Part shown: piece after piece, positions 46,355 through 54,653 of the stretch
Numbering within the stretch: position 1 is the stretch's first letter
Layout of the letters: each line of letters begins with the position of its first letter
Assembly: GCF_905397435.1 (NCBI RefSeq)
Contig: NZ_CAJPVI010000006.1
Location: forward strand, 1 to 64,000
Origin: Cupriavidus numazuensis
Lineage (GTDB): Bacteria > Pseudomonadota > Gammaproteobacteria > Burkholderiales > Burkholderiaceae
Length of the DNA stretch: 64,000 nt
Reading direction: 5' to 3'
Translations under genes and position numbers: made by a program
Notes under the pieces: model-generated
Seen by the model: the letters and a program-made list of their open reading frames with translations, nothing else
Told to the model about the DNA's origin: nothing
Databases searched by the model: none

Positions 46355-48346
46355 ATGTCCGACCAGCTTCCAGACGCTTCGGCTCAACCGCCTGATCCTG
46401 CCCAGGCAGAACCCTTCGACCCCAAGCCGGTCATCGCCCGCCTGCCGGGCTTGCCTGGCGTGTACCGCTACATCGACAGTGCCGGCAACGTGCTGTATGT
46501 CGGCAAGGCGCGCGACCTCAAGAAGCGCGTATCGAGCTATTTCAACAAGACGCAGTTGTCGCCGCGCATTGCGATGATGGTGGCCAAGATCGCTCGCATC
46601 GACACCACCGTCGTGCGCACCGAGGCTGAGGCGCTGCTGCTCGAGAACAACCTGATCAAGGCCCTGGCGCCGCGGTACAACATCCTGTTCCGCGACGACA
46701 AGTCCTATCCGTTCCTCAAGCTCACGGGCCATCGCTTTCCGCGCATGGCCTACTACCGTGGCGCCACGGATCGCAAGCACCAGTACTTTGGCCCGTTCCC
46801 GAGTGCCTATGCAGTGCGCGAGAGCATGCAGATATTGCAGAAGGTGTTCCAGCTGCGCACCTGCGAAGACACCGTCTTCAACAACCGGACGAGGCCCTGC
46901 CTGCTGCATCAGATCCATCGTTGCACCGGACCCTGCGTGGGTGCGATCAGCGAGGCTGACTACGCACGCGACGTCGGCAACGCGGCGAGTTTCCTGCAAG
47001 GACGCGAGACGGAGGTGCTTGAGGGCTTGCAGTCGAAGATGGAAGAGCACGCCATGCAGTTGGAGTTCGAGCAGGCCGCTGCGGTGCGCGACCAGATTGC
47101 GGCGCTGTCGACGGTGCTCAAGCGCCAGGCGGTGGAGGAAGTCGGCCAGGCACGCGATATCGACGTGCTGGCGGTGGCCGTGGAAGGTGGCCGCGCGTGC
47201 GTCAACCTGGCCATGGTGCGTGGCGGCCGCCATCTTGGCGACAAGGCCTATTTCCCGGCGCATGCCGACGAAGCGGCGATGATTGTCGAGGACGGTGACG
47301 AAGGCGCCGAAGGTGCAGAGAGCGAGCCGGCGCAGGCGGGGCCGCTCGGGGTAGAGCGCATTGCCGCACGCGTGCTGTCGGCATTCATGGCGCAGCATTA
47401 CCTTGACCAGGCGCCGCCGCCGATCATCGTCGTCAGCCATGTTCCCGACGATGCGGCGTTGCTGGAGGCGCTGGCGCTCCACGCCGGCCGCAAGATCGTA
47501 CTGGTGCGGCAGCCGCAGGGTCAGCGCAAGGCCTGGCTGGAAATGGCGCAGCAGGGCGCGGCGCTGGCGCTCGCACGCCGCCTTGCGGAGCAGGGCAGCC
47601 AGGAGGCGCGTACGCGCGCACTCGCGGAGACCATCGGCATCGACCTGGAAGACCTGGCGCTGCTGCGCGTGGAGTGTTTCGACATCAGCCATACCGCGGG
47701 CGAAGCGACGCAGGCGTCGTGCGTCGTGTTCCATCACCACGATATGCAGAATGGCGAGTACCGGCGCTACAACATCCAGGACATCACGCCGGGCGACGAT
47801 TACGCGGCCATGCGCCAGGTGCTGACGCGCCGTTACCAGAAGCTGGTCGAGCAGATGCAGGAAGAGGGCGGGCTCGATCCGGCTGGCGAGGCTTCGTCGC
47901 CGGTGCCGCATGTGGTGCTGATCGACGGCGGCAAGGGGCAGGTCGAGGTGGCGCGCCAGGTATTCGAGGAACTCGGGCTCGATATCGGGCTGCTGGTCGG
48001 CGTGGCCAAGGGCGAGGGGCGCAAGGTCGGTCTGGAGACGCTGGTGTTCGCCGATGGCCGTCCGTCGTTGGAACTGGGGCAGGGCAGTGCCGCGCTGATG
48101 CTGGTCGCGCAGATCCGCGACGAGGCGCACCGTTTCGCCATTACCGGCATGCGTGCGCGCCGGGCCAAGGCGCGTACCACCTCGCGGCTGGAAGAAATCG
48201 AGGGCGTGGGTGCACGCCGACGGCAGAAGCTGCTGACGCGGTTTGGCGGCTTACGCGGCGTCATGGCGGCCAGTATCGACGAGCTGGCCAGCGTCGATGG
48301 TATCTCCCGCGGCCTCGCCGAAGAGATCTATCGCCAGCTCCATTGA
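46355..48346 (+). CDS. uvrC: excinuclease ABC subunit C
   Basis: A 663-residue nucleotide-excision repair nuclease. The N-terminal GIY-YIG domain ([32 protein letters not shown]), the UVR motif ([26 protein letters not shown]), the C-terminal RNase H-like domain ([21 protein letters not shown] and [14 protein letters not shown]) and the HhH domain ([25 protein letters not shown]) are all present. An acidic/Glu-rich insertion is visible near 305-335. Start at 46355 (MSDQLPDAS) is chosen because the GIY-YIG domain follows after about 27 residues. pgsA follows. Confidence 0.96.
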   Translation: MSDQLPDASAQPPDPAQAEPFDPKPVIARLPGLPGVYRYIDSAGNVLYVGKARDLKKRVSSYFNKTQLSPRIAMMVAKIARIDTTVVRTEAEALLLENNLIKALAPRYNILFRDDKSYPFLKLTGHRFPRMAYYRGATDRKHQYFGPFPSAYAVRESMQILQKVFQLRTCEDTVFNNRTRPCLLHQIHRCTGPCVGAISEADYARDVGNAASFLQGRETEVLEGLQSKMEEHAMQLEFEQAAAVRDQIAALSTVLKRQAVEEVGQARDIDVLAVAVEGGRACVNLAMVRGGRHLGDKAYFPAHADEAAMIVEDGDEGAEGAESEPAQAGPLGVERIAARVLSAFMAQHYLDQAPPPIIVVSHVPDDAALLEALALHAGRKIVLVRQPQGQRKAWLEMAQQGAALALARRLAEQGSQEARTRALAETIGIDLEDLALLRVECFDISHTAGEATQASCVVFHHHDMQNGEYRRYNIQDITPGDDYAAMRQVLTRRYQKLVEQMQEEGGLDPAGEASSPVPHVVLIDGGKGQVEVARQVFEELGLDIGLLVGVAKGEGRKVGLETLVFADGRPSLELGQGSAALMLVAQIRDEAHRFAITGMRARRAKARTTSRLEEIEGVGARRRQKLLTRFGGLRGVMAASIDELASVDGISRGLAEEIYRQLH

Positions 48347-48444
48347 TGCACCCGTGGCCGGCGAATTGTCCCGCCGGGCGCGCATGGGTACGGAAATCGG
48401 CGACAATCGCGGAATTCGTCACTGCACTGTCGGTTTCCCAGCCC

Positions 48445-49044
48445 ATGCCCTTTAATATCCCGATCCTGCTGACCTGGTTGCGCGTTGCCATGATTCCCCT
48501 CGTGGTGGGCGTGTACTACCTGCCGGAAGCATGGCTGCCGATGCACACGAAGAACATCACCGCGGCGTCCTTCTTCATCATCGCCGCGGTCACGGACTGG
48601 CTCGACGGTTTCCTGGCGCGGCGCTGGAACCAGACTTCGGCGTTCGGTGCGTTCCTGGATCCGGTCGCGGACAAGCTCATGGTCACGGCCGCGCTGCTGT
48701 CGCTGCTGGCGCTGGGCCGCGTGGCGGACCTGGTGGCGCTGGTTATCATCGGCCGCGAAATCACGATCTCGGCGTTGCGCGAGTGGATGGCGCAGATCGG
48801 CGCTTCCAAAAGCGTCGCGGTCAACTTCCTGGGCAAGCTGAAGACGACCGTGCAGATGATCGCGATCCCGTTGTTGCTCTACACGGACCGCTTGTTCGGC
48901 GTCGACGCGCAGGTCCTGGGTACCTGGATGATCTACCTGGCGGCAGTGCTGACCCTGTGGTCGATGTTCTATTACATGAAGCTGGCCTGGCCGCAGATCC
49001 GGGAGCGAAGCGGCGTGCTCAACGAGGTGCGTGCGCAAAAATGA
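48445..49044 (+). CDS. pgsA: CDP-diacylglycerol--glycerol-3-phosphate 3-phosphatidyltransferase
   Basis: A 199-residue inner-membrane enzyme committing CDP-diacylglycerol to phosphatidylglycerol. The CDP-alcohol phosphatidyltransferase motif DWLDGFLARRWNQTSAFGAFLDPVADK (DGxxAR-x8-Gx3DxxxD) is complete. Five to six hydrophobic segments follow the NIPILLTWLRVAMIPL start. Its ATG lies 98 bp after uvrC; uvrC-pgsA is a conserved pair. A promoter-like element for the tRNA genes lies just after it. Confidence 0.96.
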   Translation: MPFNIPILLTWLRVAMIPLVVGVYYLPEAWLPMHTKNITAASFFIIAAVTDWLDGFLARRWNQTSAFGAFLDPVADKLMVTAALLSLLALGRVADLVALVIIGREITISALREWMAQIGASKSVAVNFLGKLKTTVQMIAIPLLLYTDRLFGVDAQVLGTWMIYLAAVLTLWSMFYYMKLAWPQIRERSGVLNEVRAQK

Positions 49045-49064
49045 TGCCGCGCGCAAAAAAGGTG

Positions 49065-49094
49065 TTGACGAACGGATTCATTCTTTGCAATAAT
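49065..49094 (+). promoter_or_regulatory. likely promoter of the tRNA-Gly genes
   Basis: TTGACG (49065-49070) and AATAAT (49089-49094) with an 18-bp spacer, 100 bp before the first tRNA-Gly. The AT-rich region stands out from its surroundings. The exact -10 register is uncertain. Confidence 0.5.
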
Positions 49095-49193
49095 CTCGTT
49101 CTCGCTGCTGACGACGCAAACGAAAGCAGCAAGATAAGCCGGTTTAACGCAAGAAGCTGTTTTTTGCAGTCAGTTGCGTAGTGCCAGCGTAAT

Positions 49194-49269
49194 GCGGGAG
49201 TAGCTCAGTTGGTAGAGCGCAACCTTGCCAAGGTTGAGGTCGCGAGTTCGAGACTCGTCTCCCGCTCCA
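49194..49269 (+). tRNA. tRNA-Gly (anticodon GCC), copy 1
   Basis: A 76-nt cloverleaf: acceptor GCGGGAG pairs with CTCCCGC, the D-arm reads AGCTCAGTTGGTAGAGC, the anticodon loop TTGCCAA (GCC, Gly), and the T-loop GAGTTCGAGACTC. CCA is encoded. It is identical to the copy starting at 49340. Confidence 0.97.
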
Positions 49270-49339
49270 GATTGATTCTGGGTTTGATGTCAGGTCATCA
49301 TCATGGTCTGCGTCGGGCTCGAAGTAGTAAAAGTTGTAC

Positions 49340-49415
49340 GCGGGAGTAGCTCAGTTGGTAGAGCGCAACCTTGCCAAGGTTGAGGTCGCGAGTTCGAGAC
49401 TCGTCTCCCGCTCCA
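49340..49415 (+). tRNA. tRNA-Gly (anticodon GCC), copy 2
   Basis: A second, sequence-identical 76-nt tRNA-Gly(GCC), 70 bp after copy 1 and with encoded CCA. Probably in the same transcript; the terminator at 49421-49446 follows. Confidence 0.97.
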
Positions 49416-49420
49416 TCCCC

Positions 49421-49446
49421 GAAGGGAAGCAGCGCTTCCCTTTTTG
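49421..49446 (+). terminator. terminator after the second tRNA-Gly
   Basis: A perfect GGGAAGC-AGC-GCTTCCC stem-loop followed directly by TTTTTGTTTG. It separates the tRNA-Gly pair from tRNA-Cys, which may therefore have its own promoter or depend on read-through. Confidence 0.75.
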
Positions 49447-49519
49447 TTTGGGTTGGTATCCGCGGGCGCTGTCAGGCAGCGTTCGATGAATGCGGATACA
49501 ATCCAGCAGCACGTCACCT

Positions 49520-49593
49520 GGCGGGGTGGCAGAGTGGTTATGCAGCGGCCTGCAAAGCCGTGTACGCCGGTTCGATTCCGACCTCCGCCTCCA
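49520..49593 (+). tRNA. tRNA-Cys (anticodon GCA)
   Basis: A 74-nt cloverleaf starting GGCGGGGTGGCAGAGTGG and ending CCTCCGCCTCCA. The anticodon loop CTGCAAA gives GCA (Cys) and the T-loop reads GGTTCGATTCC. CCA is encoded. A terminator follows directly. Confidence 0.95.
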
Positions 49594-49599
49594 GTTGAA

Positions 49600-49628
49600 G
49601 AAAACAGCGCCCAATGGGCGCTGTTTTC
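49600..49628. terminator. bidirectional terminator, tRNA-Cys / LysR gene
   Basis: A 13-bp perfect stem (GAAAACAGCGCCC with its complement) around AAT, with A-run and T-run flanks. It lies 7 bp after tRNA-Cys and 26 bp after the minus-strand LysR stop. Confidence 0.8.
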
Positions 49629-49653
49629 ATTTGTGCGTCGAACTTTGCGACGT

Positions 49654-50565
49654 TCAGGCCCGTGCTCCAGCCTGCGCAGCCACGACGCGCAGGTATTCGG
49701 TAAAGGCCAGCAATCCCCGCGTCGGAAACTTGTCCTGGTGCACGACAAGCTGCAGTGGGCGAACGATGCGCGGCAGACCCTGCCGCACCGCGACCAGCGA
49801 ACCGCGCTCCAGTTCGTCCCGCACCACATGCAGCGACAGGCAGCTCACGCCGAAACCGCTCATCACGGCGCGCTTGATGGCTTCCGCATTTCCCAGTTCC
49901 AGCGCGAAACGCAGCTCTCCGAGCAGCGGCACCAGTCTTTCCTCGATGATCTCGCGCGTGCCCGAGCCCGGCTCGCGCACGATCCATTCGGCATTGCGCA
50001 GGCCATCGAGTGGCGCATTCGGATCGGCGAGCGGATGAGAAGGGCCGACGACAACGACCATCTCGTCATCGCACCACGGCACGCTGCGCAACTCGCGTTC
50101 GTGGCTGGCGCCTTCGACGAGCCCGATGTCGGCATCGAACTGCATCAGCGAGCGCAGCACATCACGCGTGTTTCCGATCCGCAGGTCAAGCTGGCAAGGG
50201 CCGGCCTGGGAGGCGCGAAAGCCTGCCAGCAGCGCAGGCAGGATATAGCTGCCAATCGTATTGCTGGCCGCGATGCGCAACTGCACGCCGGTCTGCGTGG
50301 CAAAGCGCTCGAGTTCCTGCGCCTGGTCGAGCAGCGACAGGGCGCGCGGGAAGAACTGGCGTCCTGTCTCGTTGATGCTCAGGCGCCGCGCCACGCGGTC
50401 GAACAAGGGGCCGTCGAGCGCACGTTCCAGTTCCGCCAGCGACGCGCTGACGGCTGATTGCGACATGGCCAGCGCTTCCGACGCGGCCACCGTGCTGCCG
50501 TGCTGGGCCACGGACACGAAGACTTGCAGCTGGCGCAATGTCAGGCGAAGAGGGCGCTGGTCCAT
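49654..50565 (-). CDS. LysR family regulator, divergent from YeiH
   Basis: A 303-residue LysR regulator. The N-terminal winged helix (RLTLRQLQVFVSVAQHGSTVAASEALAMSQSAVSASLAELERAL) is typical, followed by a substrate-binding domain of two Rossmann-like lobes (LRIAASNTIGSYILPALLAGFRA, then VVVVGPSHPLADPNAPL). It is transcribed away from the YeiH-type gene with 95 bp between the starts, the usual layout for a LysR activator and its target; in enterobacteria the YeiE LysR protein likewise sits near YeiH. The inducer is unknown. Confidence 0.9.
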   Translation of the reverse strand: MDQRPLRLTLRQLQVFVSVAQHGSTVAASEALAMSQSAVSASLAELERALDGPLFDRVARRLSINETGRQFFPRALSLLDQAQELERFATQTGVQLRIAASNTIGSYILPALLAGFRASQAGPCQLDLRIGNTRDVLRSLMQFDADIGLVEGASHERELRSVPWCDDEMVVVVGPSHPLADPNAPLDGLRNAEWIVREPGSGTREIIEERLVPLLGELRFALELGNAEAIKRAVMSGFGVSCLSLHVVRDELERGSLVAVRQGLPRIVRPLQLVVHQDKFPTRGLLAFTEYLRVVAAQAGARA

Positions 50566-50577
50566 ATCGACATTTCA

Positions 50578-50599
50578 GGTAATTCATAACGATATTACC
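50578..50599. promoter_or_regulatory. operator-like inverted repeat GGTAAT-N10-ATTACC
   Basis: Perfect 6-bp arms separated by 10 nt, 13-34 bp upstream of the lysR start in the divergent lysR-yeiH gap. Size and symmetry match LysR-family binding boxes (T-N11-A type), with a likely role in autoregulation and yeiH activation. Confidence 0.5.
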
Positions 50600-50660
50600 C
50601 GTTTTGCAGATTGAAGTGGGGCAGTTACGCTGCAAGCACTAACCAAAACCCACTGCCGCC

Positions 50661-51746
50661 ATGTCTACCGTGTCCGCTCCCAATTCTGCCCAGGCTGTTC
50701 CGCCAGCCGCCGTGCTCTCGTGGCACCAGCGCCTGCTGCCTTTGCTGCCTCTGGGCGGCGTGGCCTGGATCTCAATGGTCCTGGCCAATCATCCGGCCAT
50801 TTCGCGTTACGGCCTGAGCGCGCTGACGCTGGCGATGTGCGCCGGCATGGTCGCCGCCAACACGATGCCCAAGCACTGGCTGCAGCCGCTGGCACCGGGC
50901 ATGCAGATCGCGCGCCATTACTTGCTGCGTCTCGGTGTGGCGCTGTACGGGCTGCGGCTGACCTTTGCGTCGATTGCGGCGCTGGGCTTGCCTGGCATCG
51001 TGGTGCCGCTTGCCATGCTGCTTGCTACGCTGCTGTTCGGTACCTTGATCGGCACGAAGGTGTTCGGTCTGAGCCGGCGCGAGGCGATCCTGGTCAGTTC
51101 GGGCAGCGCGATCTGTGGCGCCGCTGCCGCGATTGCGGTGGCGTCCGTCGTGCGCACCGATGACAAGCAGACGGCCGTGGCCGTGGCGACCGTGGTGCTG
51201 TTCGGTACCGTTGGCATGCTGCTCTATCCGTACCTGTTCGATCTGGTGACGGGCCCGTGGCACTGGAATGTCAGCGAGCGGATGTTCGGCATCTTCACCG
51301 GCGCTACGCTGCACGAGGTGGCCCAGGTGATCGCGGCAGGCAAGATGATCGGCGACACCACGGCGGATGCCGCGGTGGTGGCCAAGATGGTGCGCGTGCT
51401 GGCACTCGGCCCGGTGCTGCTGGTGATGGCCCTGTGGCCGAACAAGGACGCAAAAGCCCAGGCTGGCGGCCCAAGCCTGCGTGGCCTGCTGAAGTCGGTG
51501 CCGTGGTTTGCGGTCGGCTTCGTGGCAGTGATGGCGGTGAACTCTGTCGGTGCCGTGCCGCAGGAATGGAAGGGCGGACTGATCGCGCTGGACAACTGGC
51601 TGCTGGCCTGCGCCATGCTGGCGATCGGGCTGCACACGCGGATCGGCGATCTGCTCCGTGCCGGGCGCAAGCCGCTCGCACTGGCCGGCGTGCTGTTCAT
51701 CTTCCTGATGGTCGGCGGTGCCTCGCTCTGCTACGTGATGGCCTGA
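50661..51746 (+). CDS. YeiH family putative sulfate exporter
   Basis: A 361-residue inner-membrane protein of the YeiH family (PF03601, Cons_hypoth698) with about 10 hydrophobic segments. Family stretches include ARHYLLRLGVALYGLRLTFASIAALG, ILVSSGSAICGAAAAIAVASVVR and ATLHEVAQVIAAGKMIGDTTADAAVVAKMVRVLALGPVLL. Related proteins are annotated as putative sulfate exporters; the substrate is not settled from sequence. It is controlled most likely by the divergent LysR gene. tRNA-Leu lies convergently downstream. Confidence 0.88.
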   Translation: MSTVSAPNSAQAVPPAAVLSWHQRLLPLLPLGGVAWISMVLANHPAISRYGLSALTLAMCAGMVAANTMPKHWLQPLAPGMQIARHYLLRLGVALYGLRLTFASIAALGLPGIVVPLAMLLATLLFGTLIGTKVFGLSRREAILVSSGSAICGAAAAIAVASVVRTDDKQTAVAVATVVLFGTVGMLLYPYLFDLVTGPWHWNVSERMFGIFTGATLHEVAQVIAAGKMIGDTTADAAVVAKMVRVLALGPVLLVMALWPNKDAKAQAGGPSLRGLLKSVPWFAVGFVAVMAVNSVGAVPQEWKGGLIALDNWLLACAMLAIGLHTRIGDLLRAGRKPLALAGVLFIFLMVGGASLCYVMA

Positions 51747-51798
51747 GCGGCGGGATCCAGCAGAACGACTAACGCAGTGGCCGCATCCAGCCTGGTGT

Positions 51799-51885
51799 TG
51801 GTGCGGCCGACGGGACTCGAACCCGTAAGCCCGTAAGGGCGGCAGATTTTAAGTCTGCTGAGTCTACCAATTTCTCCACGGCCGC
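51799..51885 (-). tRNA. tRNA-Leu (anticodon TAA)
   Basis: An 87-nt type II tRNA on the minus strand: acceptor GCGGCCG pairs with CGGCCGC, the anticodon loop reads CTTAAAA (TAA, Leu), and the long variable arm (GCCCTTACGGGC-like) is present, as expected for Leu. CCA is encoded. It is convergent with the YeiH gene; no clear terminator was seen. Confidence 0.95.
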
Positions 51886-52082
51886 GCGGAAAGCCCGATA
51901 TTGTGGTGGTTGCGCATCCGGGATGCAAGTGCATGGCGCAATCGCTGCTATCAAAACCGATTCTCCGACAAATGTGATCCCCCTGTTACGGCTGGTAACA
52001 ATGTCGCGAGCGCCGTTGCACTCGGAAATTTCCGAGCCATTAAAATAGAGTCATGAGGAATCCTGGGACAGAGGGGCAGGAA

Positions 52083-52421
52083 ATGAAACGTTGGTGGCTC
52101 GCAGCATTCGGTATCGTCGCTGGCCTTGCGTCGGGTGCAGCAATGGCTCATGTGAGCGTTGGCGTTGCGGTCGGTGTGCCAGGCGTAGTGATCGGTGCGC
52201 CGGCTTACTACCCTCCGGCCCCGGTGTACTATCCGCCCGCTCCGCCGGTGGTGGTGGCGCCCGCGCCGGTCTACTATGGCCCGCCGGCCGTCGTGGTGCG
52301 TCCGGCCCCGGTGTACTACGGCCCGCGCTACTACGGCCCGCGTCCATACTACGGACCGCGCGGTTACTACGGTCCTCGTGGCTACTACGGCCACGGTCAC
52401 GGGCATGGTCACTGGCGTTGA
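52083..52421 (+). CDS. secreted Tyr/Pro/Gly-rich small protein
   Basis: A 112-residue protein with a signal peptide (MKRWWLAAFGIVAGLASGAAMAH). The mature part is low complexity: two halves of PPAPVYY/VVVAPAPVYY type repeats, then five or so YYGPR repeats and a HGHGHGH His-rich end that could bind metal. Similar YYGPR/PVYYP-type proteins are common in Burkholderiales; no function is established. The ATG at 52083 has a GAGGGG-type site about 7 nt upstream and is preferred to a start at 52053. A strong terminator follows. Confidence 0.7.
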   Translation: MKRWWLAAFGIVAGLASGAAMAHVSVGVAVGVPGVVIGAPAYYPPAPVYYPPAPPVVVAPAPVYYGPPAVVVRPAPVYYGPRYYGPRPYYGPRGYYGPRGYYGHGHGHGHWR

Positions 52422-52446
52422 GCAGGTCCTGCAAGGTTTTTGAAAG

Positions 52447-52472
52447 AAAGAGCCCCGGTAACGGGGCTCTTT
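52447..52472 (+). terminator. Rho-independent terminator after the Tyr/Pro-rich gene
   Basis: An 11-bp perfect stem AAAGAGCCCCG-GTAA-CGGGGCTCTTT followed by TATTTTG. It ends the single-gene transcript. Confidence 0.8.
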
Positions 52473-52610
52473 TATTTTGTCCTGACGTCGGAGGCTTGTA
52501 GCAGGCTGCTCTCCGCCGGTTCCCCACGAGATTAGTGTGGTCAAATTTTCTGAACAGACTCATCAAACGGTTGCGGATACTTGCATTAGGGTTTTCCCCT
52601 AAACTGCACC

Positions 52611-52630
52611 TGTGACGCCGCGATGTCACA
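52611..52630. promoter_or_regulatory. inverted repeat TGTGAC-N8-GTCACA before the repeat-protein gene
   Basis: Perfect 6-bp arms with 8-nt spacer, 58 bp upstream of the start. The half-sites resemble CRP/FNR-family half-sites, but the TGTGA to TCACA spacing is 10 nt instead of 6, so it is not a canonical CRP box. Another dimeric regulator is possible. Confidence 0.35.
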
Positions 52631-52687
52631 CGAAGAGATCGTGTCCCGCGCGGCGCCTTCTGCCAGTGAGAATCAAGGGGAATCTCT

Positions 52688-52945
52688 ATGAATATCAAGC
52701 GTAGTTTGGCTGCAGCAACGGCCCTTGCGGCGCTCTCCATCGTGTCGCTGCCCTCGTTCGCGGGCACGGGCAAGGTTGACCCGTATCTGGACGGTTCGAA
52801 GATCAGCAAGCCCGATCCGTTCACCGATGGCGCACGCGTAGGCAAGACTGATCCCTATACGGACGGCGCCAGTATCAGCCAGCGCGATCCGTACACCGAT
52901 GGCGGCCGCGTCAGCAAGCCCGACCCGTTCACGGATGGCGCCTGA
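52688..52945 (+). CDS. secreted protein of DP(F/Y)TDG 12-residue tandem repeats
   Basis: An 85-residue protein. A clear signal peptide (about residues 1-25, ending PSFAG) is followed by five tandem units: a first shorter DPYLDG unit, then four units of 12 residues of the form x-x-[IV]-[SG]-[KQ]-x-D-P-[FY]-T-D-G. The Asp/Gly pattern is suggestive of Ca2+ binding or of a repetitive ligand, but this is inference. A GGGGAA site lies upstream of the ATG at 52688. The gene is flanked by terminators, so it is expressed alone. I do not recognise a characterised family. Confidence 0.75.
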   Translation: MNIKRSLAAATALAALSIVSLPSFAGTGKVDPYLDGSKISKPDPFTDGARVGKTDPYTDGASISQRDPYTDGGRVSKPDPFTDGA

Positions 52946-52998
52946 CGCTCTCGCAGCTGATGGCGCCCGGTGAGGCGCGCATCTCGCAGACCGCAGAC

Positions 52999-53024
52999 TG
53001 ACCCGCATTCGTGCGGGTCAAGTC
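52999..53024 (+). terminator. terminator after the repeat-protein gene
   Basis: A perfect 9-bp stem TGACCCGCA-TTCG-TGCGGGTCA with a stable TTCG loop, followed by AGTCGTTTTG. It lies 53 bp after the stop. Confidence 0.65.
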
Positions 53025-53133
53025 GTTTTGGGCAATTGTGTTTGACCTTTGCTGACGCGGCGGGCGCGATGACTGGGGTATTTGTGCAGCGCTATACTTC
53101 CGGTTCACACAGTATGAACATCAGGAGAGTGGT

Positions 53134-53541
53134 ATGCAGCAAAAGACCGTGCTGACGGCAGAAGACGTGAAGAAGATCATGGCCGCAGCAGAGGCCGAGG
53201 CAAAGACCCATCAGTGGGCTGTCTCGATCGTGGTGGTGGATGATGGTGGCCATATGCTGGCCATGCAGCGCCTGGATGGCGCCGCGCCGATCTCGGCCTA
53301 CATCGCCACGGAAAAGGCCCGCACGTCGTCGCTGGGCCGCCGCGAGTCGAAGGTCTACGAAGACATGATCAACAACGGCCGCTATTCGTTCATGACTGCG
53401 CCGACGCTGCAGGGCATGCTGGAAGGCGGCGTGCCTATCGTCCACAACGACCAGGTTGTCGGTGCAGTGGGCGTTTCGGGTGTCAAGTCGACGGAAGACG
53501 CGCAGATTGCCCGCGCCGGTATTGCCGCGCTGGGTCTCTGA
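53134..53541 (+). CDS. GlcG/HbpS family protein (heme-binding-like)
   Basis: A 135-residue protein of the GlcG/HbpS (DUF336) family. HbpS of Streptomyces binds heme and senses redox stress, and family members bind heme or small corrin-like ligands; the function here is not proven. Family features are the start LTAEDVKKIMAAAEAEA, VSIVVVDDGGHMLAMQRLDGA, the TEKARTSSLGRRES segment and the closing VGAVGVSGVKSTEDAQIARAGI. A signal peptide is absent. An AGGAG-like site precedes the ATG at 53134. It is convergent with hemP, which makes a heme-related role plausible. Confidence 0.8.
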   Translation: MQQKTVLTAEDVKKIMAAAEAEAKTHQWAVSIVVVDDGGHMLAMQRLDGAAPISAYIATEKARTSSLGRRESKVYEDMINNGRYSFMTAPTLQGMLEGGVPIVHNDQVVGAVGVSGVKSTEDAQIARAGIAALGL

Positions 53542-53554
53542 TCCTTCGTCGTAG

Positions 53555-53574
53555 AGCCCCGCAGCGGCGGGGCT
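53555..53574. terminator. possible hairpin terminator after the GlcG/HbpS gene
   Basis: AGCCCCGC pairs with GCGGGGCT around an AGCG loop, 13 bp past the stop, followed by GGCATTTGC. A T-run is lacking, so it is weak at best. Confidence 0.35.
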
Positions 53575-53670
53575 GGCATTTGCATCATCCCGGCGGGCCG
53601 CTCGGCCTGCCACCCCCTCGGCTTCACACTTCCACGGCCCGCACCATAGTGCAGGCGTCCTTTATTTCCC

Positions 53671-53994
53671 TTACTTCGTCAGGATCAGCTTGCCGTAGCG
53701 CGTGACGCGCAGCGTGTAGATGTCGCCGTTATGGCGGATCGGCAGCGTCGTGGCGCCGCGCATGATGGTTTCCAGCGCGACGGGCTCGCTTGCCGGCGTA
53801 TTCGGCAGGCTGTCGCGCACGAGCGCTTCCAGGCGCGCGGGCAAAGCTGCGACGGCCGATTTCACGGATTCGAGGGCGGATGCCGCGGCGGTATCGCGTC
53901 GGCCCTGAGGCGCAACTTCCACGCGGCGCAACGACAGGCGGCGGCGGGTAACTTCACGGGGTTGCGACAGCGGCAGGGAAAGGGTGCTCATCAT
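53671..53994 (-). CDS. hemP: hemin uptake protein HemP/HmuP
   Basis: A 107-residue protein whose C-terminal block of about 25 residues (LPIRHNGDIYTLRVTRYGKLILTK) is the HemP signature ending in GKLILTK. The N-terminal region of about 70 residues is Arg/Ala/Val-rich and longer than in many HemP proteins. HemP/HmuP is a small regulator of heme-uptake gene expression in beta- and alphaproteobacteria. Here no hemR, hmuSTUV or similar is adjacent; the next genes upstream are exbD-exbB-tonB. It has its own promoter with a Fur-type site and is preceded by a strong terminator. Confidence 0.88.
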   Translation of the reverse strand: MMSTLSLPLSQPREVTRRRLSLRRVEVAPQGRRDTAAASALESVKSAVAALPARLEALVRDSLPNTPASEPVALETIMRGATTLPIRHNGDIYTLRVTRYGKLILTK

Positions 53995-54073
53995 CTGGCT
54001 CCGTTCGGCGGTAGACGGTTGGCTTACACGCTGCCATTACGATTTCGACAGGGCAGGTGCTTGCAATAGATGG

Positions 54074-54102
54074 ATGTTAAATGAGAACCGTTATCATTTC
54101 AA
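54074..54102 (-). promoter_or_regulatory. hemP promoter with Fur-box-like site
   Basis: On the minus strand, TTGAAA (54102-54097) and TAACAT (54079-54074) have a 17-bp spacer. A 19-bp Fur-like palindrome (about 54080-54098, AATGATAACGGTTCTCATT in the hemP direction) fills the spacer, so Fur would block RNA polymerase. The -10 is about 80 bp before hemP. Confidence 0.6.
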
Positions 54103-54150
54103 TAGCGATGATCAATGGTTACATATCTCGACGGGCGGCACTCAAACGAA

Positions 54151-54177
54151 AAAGGGCACCCCCGTGGGGTGCCCTTT
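54151..54177 (-). terminator. Rho-independent terminator of the tonB-exbB-exbD operon
   Basis: A 12-bp perfect stem AAAGGGCACCCC-CGT-GGGGTGCCCTTT about 40 bp past the exbD stop. On the minus strand it is followed by TTTCG. It isolates hemP from the operon. Confidence 0.75.
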
Positions 54178-54215
54178 GCTGGTGCCGCCGACCGGTCCGG
54201 CCGGTCGATCAGAAT

Positions 54216-54629
<414 letters not shown>

Positions 54630-54653
54630 GATGACTTCCTTGATGCGGTGATG

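Noticed and set aside
46343..48130. A 595-codon minus-strand frame opposite uvrC
   Set aside because: uvrC is complete with all its domains; the antisense product is low-complexity and has no ribosome binding site.
52611..52630. Canonical CRP site
   Set aside because: The half-sites match TGTGA/TCACA but are 10 nt apart instead of 6, so it was kept only as a palindrome of unknown use.
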